Under the pieces are notes generated by a model. The model did no database searches. It saw only the letters and a program-made list of their open reading frames with translations, and was not told the origin of the DNA. A stretch of 64,000 bases of DNA from Aphrocallistes beatrix (taxonomy: Eukaryota > Porifera > Hexactinellida > Sceptrulophora > Aphrocallistidae), in contig OY725488.1 in NCBI GenBank assembly GCA_963281255.1, forward strand, positions 10,885,524 through 10,949,523, read 5' to 3'. Both the position numbers and the translations under genes were made by a program. Position 1 is the stretch's first letter. Every line of letters begins with the position of its first letter. Shown here in pieces: positions 32,324 through 42,358 of this stretch.

Positions 32324-32451
32324 ATTGGATATAGTGATAATTATGTTCGGTTTGAGGTGCCCAAGTCAATGACATTCCATACAGATTTTATTAGATATAG
32401 TGATAATTTGACCCCAAAAATCCTATACCTGACACTATCACTATATCCAAT
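32324..32451. mobile_element. Short inverted-repeat MITE, 128 bp or slightly longer
   Basis: ATTGGATATAGTGATA (32324-32339) and its complement TATCACTATATCCAAT (32436-32451) bound the element. A third AGATATAGTGATAATT lies in the middle. The repeat may extend outward to TA on each side. Confidence 0.65.
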
Positions 32452-32612
32452 CTACTGTATTACGGTCAAGCATATTCAAAACTTAGTATTAATGAAGCAT
32501 CAACAAATAGCTCCTGGATATTGAAAGATAAAAATAGAATTAAGCACTTTTTTAATCATAAATGAAACAAACAAACAAGATACAGTAACCATAATAAACC
32601 CAGATTTTAGAG

Positions 32613-33737
32613 TTAGGTTAAAAGAAGTGGATCTGTAAGGCTAGGAGTGAACCTAGTACGAACTTTACCAAAACGATACTTCAAAATTTTCCAGATTTTT
32701 GCACCGAAAAAAATATTGCTGGCGAATAGGTACTGTAAACCTATTGAAAGATGAGCAACTATCATTAGAACTGTTTCGATCCATAATACTATCTCAATAC
32801 TGAGATTTAGGGCTTTAATCTGTTTGTTTGTTGTTAGTAAAGGCTTGTAGAGAGGAGTCCCATAGAGATGATGGAATAGGAAGGGACCGTAGTGAATTGC
32901 TATCGTGATCAGGAAAAATCCTTTACTGATAATCTCATATAAAATTAAGGACAAGAAACCTATTCCCATCATGCTCATAAAGAGTGCAAAATGGCGGCAA
33001 CTCCTGACTGATCTCATGACTATCTGACGACTAACACCTCTAATCTTATATTCTACATAAGTCCACCTAAGCGTTTTTAAGAAAACATTAGTCTGTCTAA
33101 CCCAGACACAGAAATAGATAAGATTGATGACAGGCTCAAATATTTTTTGTAGAATGAAAAGGTGCGGGATTGATCCAGTGATAATCCAAAGAATCCCAAT
33201 CAAACATGAAACCAAGAGAAAACAACGGACATGCTTAAATGGTTTGCCGGGTATGTCATGATATATAACATCTAGATACTTCATTAAGCATATCACTAGA
33301 GCAAAGGATAACAAAAATGATGCTTCTCCAAAGGACTTGGCTACTGCTGCGATTGGAACTGCAATAACTCTAAAATTGTCTAACTTGTATATACTGCCTT
33401 TAGTACAGTTGTCAATTTTTTGATAATTTGATGGCATCGTAGAGGTCCAAAAACCTAGTTCAAATGCTAGTATTGCAATGAATTCAAAGATATTGATTGC
33501 TAGCATAAACGCATACTTAACTATTTCTGCTTTGTAATGGAGTGCTAGCTCTGATGCGTTACCGAATATATCTGTATTCGCTTCTTTTATACACTCACGG
33601 TATAATCTAACATAATACACAATCATCTTCACAAAGTAAACATCCCAAACTAACGTTAATAATAGGAAAAGACATATGCATGGAAACATCAGTAAGTATA
33701 TATCATTGCCAATATTTTGGAAATAATGATTGAGCAT
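32613..33737 (-). CDS. Multipass membrane receptor-like protein (M7)
   Basis: Intact, 374 aa. Distinctive changes are concentrated in the third inner loop, QTNVFLKTLRWTYVEYKIRG in place of QTRTFYKTLRWRCVEYK, and in HYGPFLFHHLYGT, where the cysteine of GPC is lost. The outer loop is STMPSNYQKIDNCTKGSIYK. DIPGKPFKHVRCFLL replaces DIHGKPFKYVRRFLL. No damage to the reading frame. Confidence 0.85.
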   Translation of the reverse strand: MLNHYFQNIGNDIYLLMFPCICLFLLLTLVWDVYFVKMIVYYVRLYRECIKEANTDIFGNASELALHYKAEIVKYAFMLAINIFEFIAILAFELGFWTSTMPSNYQKIDNCTKGSIYKLDNFRVIAVPIAAVAKSFGEASFLLSFALVICLMKYLDVIYHDIPGKPFKHVRCFLLVSCLIGILWIITGSIPHLFILQKIFEPVINLIYFCVWVRQTNVFLKTLRWTYVEYKIRGVSRQIVMRSVRSCRHFALFMSMMGIGFLSLILYEIISKGFFLITIAIHYGPFLFHHLYGTPLYKPLLTTNKQIKALNLSIEIVLWIETVLMIVAHLSIGLQYLFASNIFFGAKIWKILKYRFGKVRTRFTPSLTDPLLLT

Positions 33738-33783
33738 CTTTATCTAATGTAGTCACTTGTAAAGTGATACTGCTTATACTAAG

Positions 33784-33791
33784 TATTTATA
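33784..33791 (-). promoter_or_regulatory. TATA box of M7
   Basis: Minus-strand TATAAATA, 47-54 nt before the ATG at 33737. Confidence 0.7.
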
Positions 33792-33799
33792 CAAGAACT

Positions 33800-34546
33800 T
33801 GAGATTCTGCTTAAGGGAATGATTAAGCAAGCATGACTGCACAGCATGAGATTATTTACCGATATGATCTTAATCATTGCATCTACTAATCAGATGTACT
33901 TCCTCATGATATTATCTAATATCGTGGTACTGACAATTAGATTTATACCTAGTGAAACCTCAATTATAGTTGAAAAGGTTCTCAGTCTGAGGTAATACAG
34001 AAGTGTAAATTTTAATCTTATGTTTTATAATATCCTCTTATTAAGCGATGAATAGGATATTTTAGTTTGTGCATATACCTACCAGTTGGATGACCCACAT
34101 AAGCTAGAAAGTGCTGATTGCACGAGAGTGGTCAAGTGCCAAATTTTGAAAAGTTTTAGCATCCGGGTTATTCTTTAAAGATCATTAAAATCTCCTTTAA
34201 AATCAATTAGTAGATCGAAGGTAATGTCAGAAAATTATACATTTAAATAACCATAGAAATTGCAGTCTTAACACTAGTCTGTAATGGTTATCTCATACAT
34301 ATTTTCTTTATACATCCGTTTTTGTCAAAATATGTATTCGTTTTTCCAAAAACACATAACTCTTATATCTAAAGGCACAATTTTAGAAAAGGCACAGTAA
34401 TTAGAGCGATCCTTTACTTTTATTAAGAAAACACCCCTGCATCTTAGGTGCTACCCTAATTTGGGTCTTTCATCAAATTGAACAAAATTTTCGTTCATTA
34501 TCCTTACTATTAAAACTCGATTAATGTTTATTATATACAGTTTGTG
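33800..34546. other. M7 upstream flank
   Basis: The flank shares blocks with the upstream regions of other M genes as far as about 34370 (TAATATCCTCTTATTAAGCG, GTCTTAACACTAGTCTGTAATGG). From 34370 to 34546 nothing is recognised. Confidence 0.5.
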
Positions 34547-34550
34547 TATA

Positions 34551-35339
34551 TGTTATGGGCAATATGAGAAATTGGTCATTTTGCATAATGCCTAGGCAAT
34601 ATGCATAATGATATTTTCTGAGTCAATATGCATAATGTCCAGACAATATGCATAATGCTTCTCTCATTGGACAATATACGAAATACAATTTTCCCTACGC
34701 ATTATACAAATTTTTTGTTGTCAGCATTATTTTTACTAAACAAAGATACTTATTTATTGATCAGAGGTTAAATTTAATAGAAGCCTATTTCTACTAATTA
34801 ATTTTTAACAATTTTGTGAGTCATAGCCTATGATTGAGTAGCATTTCATTATCATTCTCTCATTATTGTTTGCGTTATCATCATGCGAAGTGCCTGATAC
34901 ATGGAAATATTTCAATGACCCTATTTCTCAATATGTTTAGCATGTTAGGGTAAATCACTAGCCGTTAACTATTAAATATATCGTATAGTTGAAATTCACT
35001 GTAATGTTTTAAATAATAACTATAGTTAAGCGGTAAGTAAACTTGATGCGGGCGGTGGAGCAGAGATAAGTTTCTAATAATAGTTAATGATGGCCTAATC
35101 GTACCCATTCATTCATAATTTTTTGCTAGGAGCAAGACCAATGTTTGAACAAGTGGAATTGTGTCGACCGGTGGTATATAACTAGCGGCAGAGAAATTCA
35201 ATCAAAAAAGCGACCGAAATCAAAGGGTTCGTTATGCATATTGTCTCTGGACATTATGTGTATTGTCCAATGAGAGAAGCATTATACATATTGTCTGGAC
35301 ATAATGCAAAATGACCAATTTATCATATTGCCCATAACA
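34551..35339. mobile_element. 789-bp inverted-repeat element with TATA duplication
   Basis: The first roughly 110 bp (TGTTATGGGCAATATGA...TTGGTCATTTTGCAT...CTTCTCTCATTGGACAATA) return inverted at about 35230-35339. TATA stands at both edges (34547-34550, 35340-35343). Repeats of CAATATGCATAATG fill the arms. The centre has no open frame, so it is non-autonomous. Confidence 0.75.
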
Positions 35340-35345
35340 TATATA

Positions 35346-35812
35346 CAGTGGAACCTCCGTAATCCGACATTTTGCTGATTTTCCACGAATGTCGGATTAT
35401 CAAGGTTGCCGTGGGAATGGGTTTTCCCATGGGAATGGGGATGGAATGGGAATGGGAAATGAGTTTTCCACGTGGGAATTCCCATATGGGAATTCCCATG
35501 GGTTTTCCCATATGGGAATTCCCATGTGGGAAAACCCATGGGAATTCCCATGGGAATGGGGATGGGATGGGAATGGGAAATGATTTTTCCACGTGGGAAT
35601 TCCCACATGGGAAAACTCATGGGAATTCCCACGTGGGAAACCCATGGGAATTCCCATGGGAATTCCCACGGGAAATCTCGTGGGAATGGGAATGGAAATT
35701 TCTTTCCCACGGCAACCCTGCGGATTATGGAGGTTATTCGATAATCCGACAATTTGCTAATCCGACATTTTTTTCGTTTCCCATTGAATGTCGGATTATG
35801 GAGGTTCCACTG
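35346..35812. mobile_element. pogo-like MITE with TA duplication, hosting a nested hairpin
   Basis: Both ends read CAGTGGAACCTCC followed by (G/A)TAATCCGACA, inverted to each other, with TA outside. Inner ATGTCGGATTAT repeats lie at both sides. The middle (35404-35717) is a different, palindromic insert. Confidence 0.8.
35404..35717. repeat. Nested GGAATTCC/CCATGGG hairpin insert
   Basis: Bounded by GGTTGCCGTGGGAA and its complement TTCCCACGGCAACC. The interior is a mosaic of CCCATGGGAATTCCC, CCCATATGGGAATTCCC and GGGAATGGGGATGG units that are largely self-complementary. Open frames on all strands here are a by-product of the repeat, not genes. Confidence 0.75.
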
Positions 35813-35933
35813 TATGTATATACTTGTATATGCAACGAATTGATTGAAGAAACGGTCGGGCACAGAAAGCTGTTCTGAATTCATGATTCACCTTAGTAGA
35901 AAGTTAGAAGAAAACAATCAACAGTTTTTGATA

Positions 35934-36008
35934 GCCTGCAGGGCGACTCTGCGGACACTATGTATCCGCAAGCTGCGCAGCATAAGCAAGCAAAGCGGGC
36001 TCGTATAC
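35934..36008. repeat. GC-rich short repeat with hairpin, copy 1
   Basis: GCAGGGCGACTCTGCGGACAC, then GTATCCGCAAGC and AAGCAAGCAAAGCGGGCTCG. It matches the 3' end of the insert at 49657-50430. A shorter, inverted relative is at about 41768-41806. Confidence 0.7.
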
Positions 36009-36555
36009 TAAAATTATTGAATTAGTTAGATACGTCTAACAAAAGAAATGAATTTATCAAATCATGGACATTGCTACAATGAAATAAATTGTTATAATCT
36101 AAGCTACGGAGATACAGCGGATACCCTAAAGTGATACTTTGCACCATTGTGATCTGAGTAACTAGAACTCTCAAAAGTTATTCCTGTATTTCCTGCAAAC
36201 ACAAACTGTAATGTCGAATTAAAAAATTCTAGATCATATTGTAAACTATTATCCTAATATATATTCACAGCTTACTCTGAATCAAAAGGTTCACGACAAT
36301 TTTAACTTTATTTGTAAGCATTCTAATATCGGAGCATATCATAAGAAAGCTCAGGCTTATTGCTAGTACAAATTGGCTAGGATTATCTCATACAAGTGCA
36401 CTTCGCTTGCTTGGAAAGATTGAAACCTTTGAAAACGGTTAGAGGCACTATTCTAAATCGAAACTATATTTTTCCGGGATTTTGACCAAATTACAAATGA
36501 TATTTTATCCAAAATAGTTTACGGATGTTAAAAGATAAAAATAGAATTGCAGTAA
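36009..36555. other. M8 3' flank
   Basis: Parallel to 29409-29760. The last 70 bases before the M8 remnant keep GATGTTAAAAGATAAAAATAG of the cassette, and then the gene's own 3' end is missing. Confidence 0.5.
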
Positions 36556-37506
36556 TTAATGAATAAAAAAATAAAAAACAAAGAAAAAGATTTGTTTGTT
36601 TTTCGTTAGTAAAGGTTTGTAAAGAGGAGTTCCAAAGAGATGATGGAATAGACAGGGACCGTAGTGAATTGCTATCGTGACTAGGGAAAAGCCTCTAACA
36701 GTAATAACAACTAATACTAAGCACAGTAAACCTGTTCCCATCATACTCATAATGACCGCGAAATGTTGGCAGTTCTTGACTGATCTCCTGTGAATCTGGC
36801 AACTCACACCTCTAATCTTATATTCTACACACCGCCACCTCAGTGTCTTGTAGAAAGTCCGAGTCTGTCTAGCCCAGATACAGAAATAGATAAAAATGAA
36901 GACAGGCTCAAATATTTCTTGTAGAATGAAAAGGTGCGGGATTGATCCAGTTAAAATCATAAAAATTCCAACCAAACATGAAACCAGCACAAAACGACGA
37001 ACATACTTAAAGGGTTTATCATGGATGTCATGATATATAACATCTAGATACTTCATTAAGCATATCGCCAGAGCTATGGAGAATAAAAACCCAGCTATTC
37101 CAAAAGAGGTGGCTACTGCTGTGATTGGAACTGCAATAGCTAAAATATTGAAGTTATTAATAACTTCTGTGGTACAATTGCCGATTTTGTGATCATTTGA
37201 TGTTATTAAAGAGATGCCAAAACCCAATTCCAATGCAAATACTGCAAAAAATTCAATGACATTGATTGCTAACATAAATGCATACTTAACTATTTCTGCT
37301 TTGTAGTGGAGTGCTAGCTCTGATGCATTACCGAATATATCTGTATTTGCTTCCTTCATGCACTCACGGTATAATCTAACATAATACATTATCATCTTCA
37401 CAAAGTAAACATCCCAAACTAAATTTAATACGAGGAGAAGACATATGTATGGGACCAACAGTAAGAATATATCATTACCAATACTTTGGAAATAATGATT
37501 AAGCAT
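36556..37506 (-). pseudogene. 3'-truncated multipass membrane receptor-like gene M8
   Basis: The frame is open for 316 codons from MLNHYFQSIGNDIFLLL with an intact promoter. Family homology ends at the NKQI codons (36589). The last ten codons are new, hydrophobic and A/T-derived. About 65 residues are lost: the final hydrophobic segment and the RTRFTPSL tail. A truncated protein could be made but is unlikely to fold as its relatives do. The outer loop is unusual (ITSNDHKIGNCTTEVINN). Confidence 0.8.
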
Positions 37507-37555
37507 ATTTATCTAATGTAGTCACTTGTATAGTGATATTCCATATTATATCAAG

Positions 37556-37563
37556 TATTTATA
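37556..37563 (-). promoter_or_regulatory. TATA box of M8
   Basis: Minus-strand TATAAATA, 50-57 nt before the ATG at 37506. Confidence 0.65.
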
Positions 37564-37569
37564 CAAGAA

Positions 37570-38540
37570 CTTGATTCTCCACAAGGGAATCATCATGTTA
37601 GCATGAATAATACGAGTATAACAGGATATTATATATCGATAACATCTCAATCATTGCATCTAGCATTCAGATGTACTTTCTTATGCTTTCATCCGATATT
37701 GTAGTGCTAACAATTACATATCAAACTCTAAGGACTTTCTATCATGGGAGAAAATATCAAAGGTATGGAAAAGTTAAAACATTCATCTTTGGTTTAGTCT
37801 TGTACAGTGAAATAATATTTAGTTCCAGATTTAGATGGATGACTTATCCAAGCTTGAATACGCTGTTTAGACCAGAGTGCTGAATATTTCAAAATAGTCC
37901 CCATCGATGTGATTCTTCGAGAGATCATCCAAATCTTCTGTATAATCAATAAGATTAAAAGTGATACCTGAATACTCACCACAAAACAAAACTTGCTGAA
38001 ATCTTTTTGTAATAATACAAGGAAATATTTCTGAAAATAATGGAGTTTATCCAACTTGTGATATACTCTCTAATAATTTTAAATATTGATGCTAACTTCA
38101 ATAGATACTCAGTTTCAAGAATCTGGTAATATGCTGAGTTTATGATAATTTAAACCAACTATCGTAGTTTTATGTGCATATAATTTCTCCTCATCTTTTT
38201 TTCATCATCATAAACATGTTCTCTATCTTTGCACTCTTTATTAGCTTAGATTAGATGAGTGGGTGTATAATCTTACTAATCTCTAATTTCACTGCTTATG
38301 TTGAAGAACTATTTTGAGGATAATTTAAAATATTCTTATTTGTCTAGCAAATTATAAATTAGAATCAGCATTATCAATATTACTGATTTTTTGATTAGCA
38401 ATAACAATAATTTTGATTAGTCAAAAAATTCCCAATTATAGAATTCAGGTCCTCTCTCATTTATGTACAGTCTACTTGTAGTTAGCTTTCCTTTTTACCG
38501 GTATACTGATTTTTTGAATTCTTTTGTTAGCACTAAAGTA
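37570..38540. other. M8 upstream flank and duplicated spacer
   Basis: Bases 38225-38540 parallel 7110-7840 without the hAT MITE, giving that element's empty site at about 38256. No gene. Confidence 0.55.
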
Positions 38541-38739
38541 TCAGATTAAGCATATCAAAGAATGCCCAATCTTACTACCAGTATGCAATGGTTCAAATTT
38601 CTTTGATATATAATCTCCTTATATAGCGCTGTTATCCATGCTAAGATGAACAGAATTTCCTTAAGACAGCATACATACATATATTCCAAATTAATCAAAA
38701 TGTTATGAGATTAAACTTTGAGTGATTACCTTTGATGAA

Positions 38740-39062
38740 AATCACTGTATCATTTCCAATACATTGATATTGACATAGGCACCGAACCCGGGGGGGAGGT
38801 TGGGGGGCTCGATCCCCTCTCTGGATTGGAAGTTGGTTCATAGACACAATACAAAATTTAGGGCTGAGCCCGAACTCCAAAATTGCCTATATATTTCGAA
38901 AGGTTCGGAGCTGCTGGATGTCGATACACAAATACTACTACTTTCCTGACATGTATCGTGATGTTGTTTTCTTTAGTATGGGGTGTCTTTTTATAAAAAA
39001 AATTATTTATTATGCTCTTCAGAGCTAGCATTCCATCGCAAAGTTGAAATAGTTAAAGTTAA
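38740..39062 (+). pseudogene. Decayed P-subfamily 5' region with GC-rich insert
   Basis: TTTCCAATACATTGATATTGACATAGG matches the P2 start (IQHIENDIG) and stops at 38783. A GC-rich piece (38786-38915: CCGAACCCGGGGGGG) interrupts it. It resumes with GTATGGGGTGTC (LWDVYF) and ends with CTTCAGAGCTAGCATTCCATCG...GAAATAGTTAA (SSELALHYKVEIVK). Not translatable. Confidence 0.6.
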
Positions 39063-39155
39063 CGCTCGGTGACGTAAGTCAACATTCATATACGTAGTAG
39101 GTATCTAATCGTTAAATTGAAATTGTTAATCGCTTTCTTTCTAACATTATTGTGG

Positions 39156-39761
39156 TACCGTCACGAAAATTTTGGTTCGCAAAAGAATTGGTTCAGGGGA
39201 CCAATTTTTTCATGGAAAATTGGTACTCCCCTGAAAATTTTGATCCTGTAATGGACCATTTTTCCATGGAATATTGGTCCAGGGGAACCATTGTATTTCA
39301 GGGAAAATTGATCCAGGGAGACTATTATATTTATACTTATATGAACATCATTTCATTAAAGTGATTAAAATCATCACTTATTATTATTCTCATTAGCATT
39401 GAGTATTAACCAAAAGTAATCATACATTGATTTCACCTGAACCTGCTTAATTACTAAATGAACTGTTCATTGGAACTAGCTTAGGACCAATTTTCAATTA
39501 AAGAAATTGGTCCGAGTGGGCCAAATTCCATGAAAAAAATGGTCTCTTGGACCAATTTTCCCTGAAAAAGGTGGTCCCCTGGACCAATATTCATGAAAGA
39601 ATTAGTCTACCGAACCAATTTTCCCTGAGAAAATGGTCCTCCAGACCAATATTCCATGGAAAATTGGTCCATTGCAGGACCAATTTTCCACGAAAAACTG
39701 GTCCTCAGAACCAAAATTCCATGGAATAATGGTCCCCCGGACCAATTTTCCTTTAACAGTT
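39156..39761. mobile_element. Hairpin element built of GGACCAATTTTC modules, about 606 bp
   Basis: At least a dozen GGACCAATTTTCC or GGAAAATTGGTCC modules occur in both orientations, spaced by CCATGGAA and CCCTGAAAA. The paralogous flank at about 45805-45825 runs TATTGTGGCAATATACATTGTG without it, so this is an insertion. A short relative lies at 58015-58080. Target duplication not identified; no gene. Confidence 0.7.
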
Positions 39762-39764
39762 CTA

Positions 39765-40148
39765 TACATTGTGGGCATTTATGTTAAGTAGCAATATTAT
39801 TATTTGGTTCAGAACATATACAGTCCACTTAATTAATCATGTTGATTGAAGAATATAAAAATAAACAGGGCCCTAAGGTGCAAATATTTATTGATGCGGC
39901 GAAGCGGGTATTTAAACAGCACCTATACCTATACCACCTATACCCATACCACGAATATACCAAAGCTAGGTTAAATATTAAAATGGGAATACTCTTTTCG
40001 AGGTCAAAACACCTTTTTAACCAAATTTACAATGAGGGATATAATTCAAATAGTTCTTGAATGTTAATTAATAGATAAATTACAAAATGAGGACTTAATT
40101 AAAAACAAACAAACAAGACACATTAATTCTACAAACCAGATTATTAAG
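39765..40148. other. M9 3' flank
   Basis: M-type cassette: TATTTATTGATGCGGCGAAGCGGGTATTTAAAC (compare 45950), then the AAAC tract at about 40105-40118. Confidence 0.55.
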
Positions 40149-41273
40149 TTAAGTTAAAAGAAGTGGATTCGTAAGGCTAGGAGTGAACCTAGTACGAACT
40201 TTACCAAAACGATATTTTAAAATTTTCCAGAGTTTTGTACCGAAAAAACCAATGCTGGCGATTAGGTACTGCAAACCAAAGGAAAGATGAGCAACTATCA
40301 TTAGAGCTGCGCTGAACCATGAAACAACCTCAATACTGAGGTTGAGAGCTTCAATCTGTTTGTTTGTTGTTAGTAAGGGTTCGTAGAGAGGAGTTCCATA
40401 GAGATGATGGAATAAGCAGGGACCGTAGTGAATTGCAACCGTGATGAAGAAAAATCCTTTATTGATAATGTCAAATAAAATTACGGACAGTAAACCTATT
40501 CCCATCATACTTATGAATACAGCGAAATGGTGGCAACTCTCGATGGATCTCCTGACTATCTGACGACCCACACCTCTAATCTTATATTCTACACACCTCC
40601 ACCTTAGTGTTTTGTAGAAAGTCTGAGTCTGTTTAAGCCAGGCAAATGAATAAATTAGAATGATGACAGGCTCAAATAGTTTTTGAAGAATGAAGAGTTG
40701 CGGGATTGATCCAGCAATAATCAATAAAATTCCAAAGATGGATGAAACCAGGAGAAAACGACGAACATACTTAAAAGGTTTACCATGGATATCATGATAT
40801 ATAACATCTAGATATTTCATCAAGCATATCACTAGAGCTAGGGACATTAAAAATCCTGCTTTTCCAAAGGACGTAGCTACTGCTGCGATTGGATTTGCAA
40901 TAACTCTGAAATCATCAAAATTGTAAATGCCTCCTGTAGTACAGTTGTTGATTCTTTTGTAATTTGATGGTATCAATGAGATGCCGAAACTTAATTCAAA
41001 TGTTAATACTGCAATAAATTCAATGGTATTGATTGCTAGCATAAATACATTCTTAACTATTTCAGCTTTGTAGTGGAGTGCTAGTTCTGATGCATTACCG
41101 AATATGTCTGTGTTTGCTTCCTTCATACACTCACGGTATAATCTAACATAATACACAATCAACTTCACAAAGTAAACATCCCAAACTGAAGATAATACTA
41201 GAAGAAGACATATGTAAGGAATCATCAGTAACAGTAAGTCATCACCGATGTTTTGGATATAATGATTGGGCAT
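40149..41273 (-). CDS. Multipass membrane receptor-like protein (M9)
   Basis: Intact, 374 aa from ATG 41273 (MPNHYIQNIGDDLLLLMIPY). The frame is open five codons further upstream but without an ATG. TM5 reads VIILIYSFAWLKQTQTFYKTLRW rather than the usual YFCIWxxQTRTFYK. The outer loop is SLIPSNYKRINNCTTGGIYN. The start region resembles that of the ruined M14, with LLLLM in place of IYLLM. Confidence 0.85.
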   Translation of the reverse strand: MPNHYIQNIGDDLLLLMIPYICLLLVLSSVWDVYFVKLIVYYVRLYRECMKEANTDIFGNASELALHYKAEIVKNVFMLAINTIEFIAVLTFELSFGISLIPSNYKRINNCTTGGIYNFDDFRVIANPIAAVATSFGKAGFLMSLALVICLMKYLDVIYHDIHGKPFKYVRRFLLVSSIFGILLIIAGSIPQLFILQKLFEPVIILIYSFAWLKQTQTFYKTLRWRCVEYKIRGVGRQIVRRSIESCHHFAVFISMMGIGLLSVILFDIINKGFFFITVAIHYGPCLFHHLYGTPLYEPLLTTNKQIEALNLSIEVVSWFSAALMIVAHLSFGLQYLIASIGFFGTKLWKILKYRFGKVRTRFTPSLTNPLLLT

Positions 41274-41319
41274 CTTTATCAAATGCAATTACTTGTACAG
41301 TGATATGGTTCGTATCAGG

Positions 41320-41327
41320 TATTTATA
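41320..41327 (-). promoter_or_regulatory. TATA box of M9
   Basis: Minus-strand TATAAATA, 47-54 nt before the ATG at 41273. Confidence 0.7.
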
Positions 41328-41329
41328 CA

Positions 41330-42358
41330 AGAACTTGTGATTCTCCTCATGGATTTTTCATCTTAGCATGACTAATATAAGTACAGCAGGATATTATGTA
41401 TCAATACCATCCTAATCATTAATAACATCTAGTAGTCAAATAAGCTTTCCCATGAAATCATCTGATATAGTATTGACATCATACATTAAAGTCTAAATAA
41501 AGTTCATTCATAGGTGAAAATATCAAAGGGATTTAAAATAGAGATTTGTTTTAGTCTTGCATTAAAAAATTGACTTTACCTAAGCAAAAAGAAGTAAAGT
41601 TTAGCTCATGATTCTGTTGGATGACTACATACGGCTAGAACACGCTGTCTAAACCTGAGTGCTAATTACTTCAAAGCTATTACATCAGTGCTCTTCGAGA
41701 GATCATTTAAATCTTTTGTGTAATCGATAAGGTTAATGGGATAAATCTTTGATAAATCATATTCTACAAGCGAGCTTCGCTTGCTTTCGCTGCGCGGCTG
41801 CAAGCAACTAAGGAAAGGTGACTAAGTTAATCGTTCTATTGAAATCTGTACTTTACAAGTTATTAACTATTTAAAGTCTATATATTAGAAATCACAAATA
41901 GGATTTTTTAAATTGTGTTCTAAAGAATGTTATTTCCTTTCTCGGTTTTGTGTTCCAAAGATTAGTGTACATATTCGTGCGTTATTTAATAAAGCCCCGC
42001 CTGTACCACAAATATTCCGCACTTATGCCGCACCAAAGCCGCATTATTGGGATCGCCATACCGCACATATGACAAATATTGCTCTACAGGGCAGATATTT
42101 TATTATAATTTATTACAATGTTTCAAGGGGAAAACAATTTTTGAAACTTTACAATTTGGGTAACATAAAAAAAAGGTTAAAACCTTTCTCTATGTCTTAA
42201 ACATATTTTTGCAAAGGATTTTTTATTGATAATGAAGTCTATCATTCAAATAGTTCCCGATGTTAAAATAGAAAATTAGAAATGGAGCACTTTATTTTAA
42301 AACAAACAGATAAGCAACAAACAATTCACAGATAATATCCAAAGGCCTGATCAAAATG
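41330..42358. other. M9 upstream flank and M10 3' cassette
   Basis: 41768-41806 is an inverted piece of the GC-rich repeat (GAGCTTCGCTTGC, GCTGCGCGGC). From 41800 the M10 cassette (CAACTAAGGAAAGGTGACTAAG through CCGCACTTATGCCGCACC) is the same as at 49173-49460 and 63735-64000. Minus-strand AATAAA for M10 lies at 42291-42296. Confidence 0.6.

Noticed and set aside
35282-35884. Overlapping long frames on both strands rich in Met, Gly, Pro and Phe
   Set aside because: They are translations of the CCCATGGGAATTCCC palindrome mosaic; all frames are open because the repeat lacks stops. Not genes.
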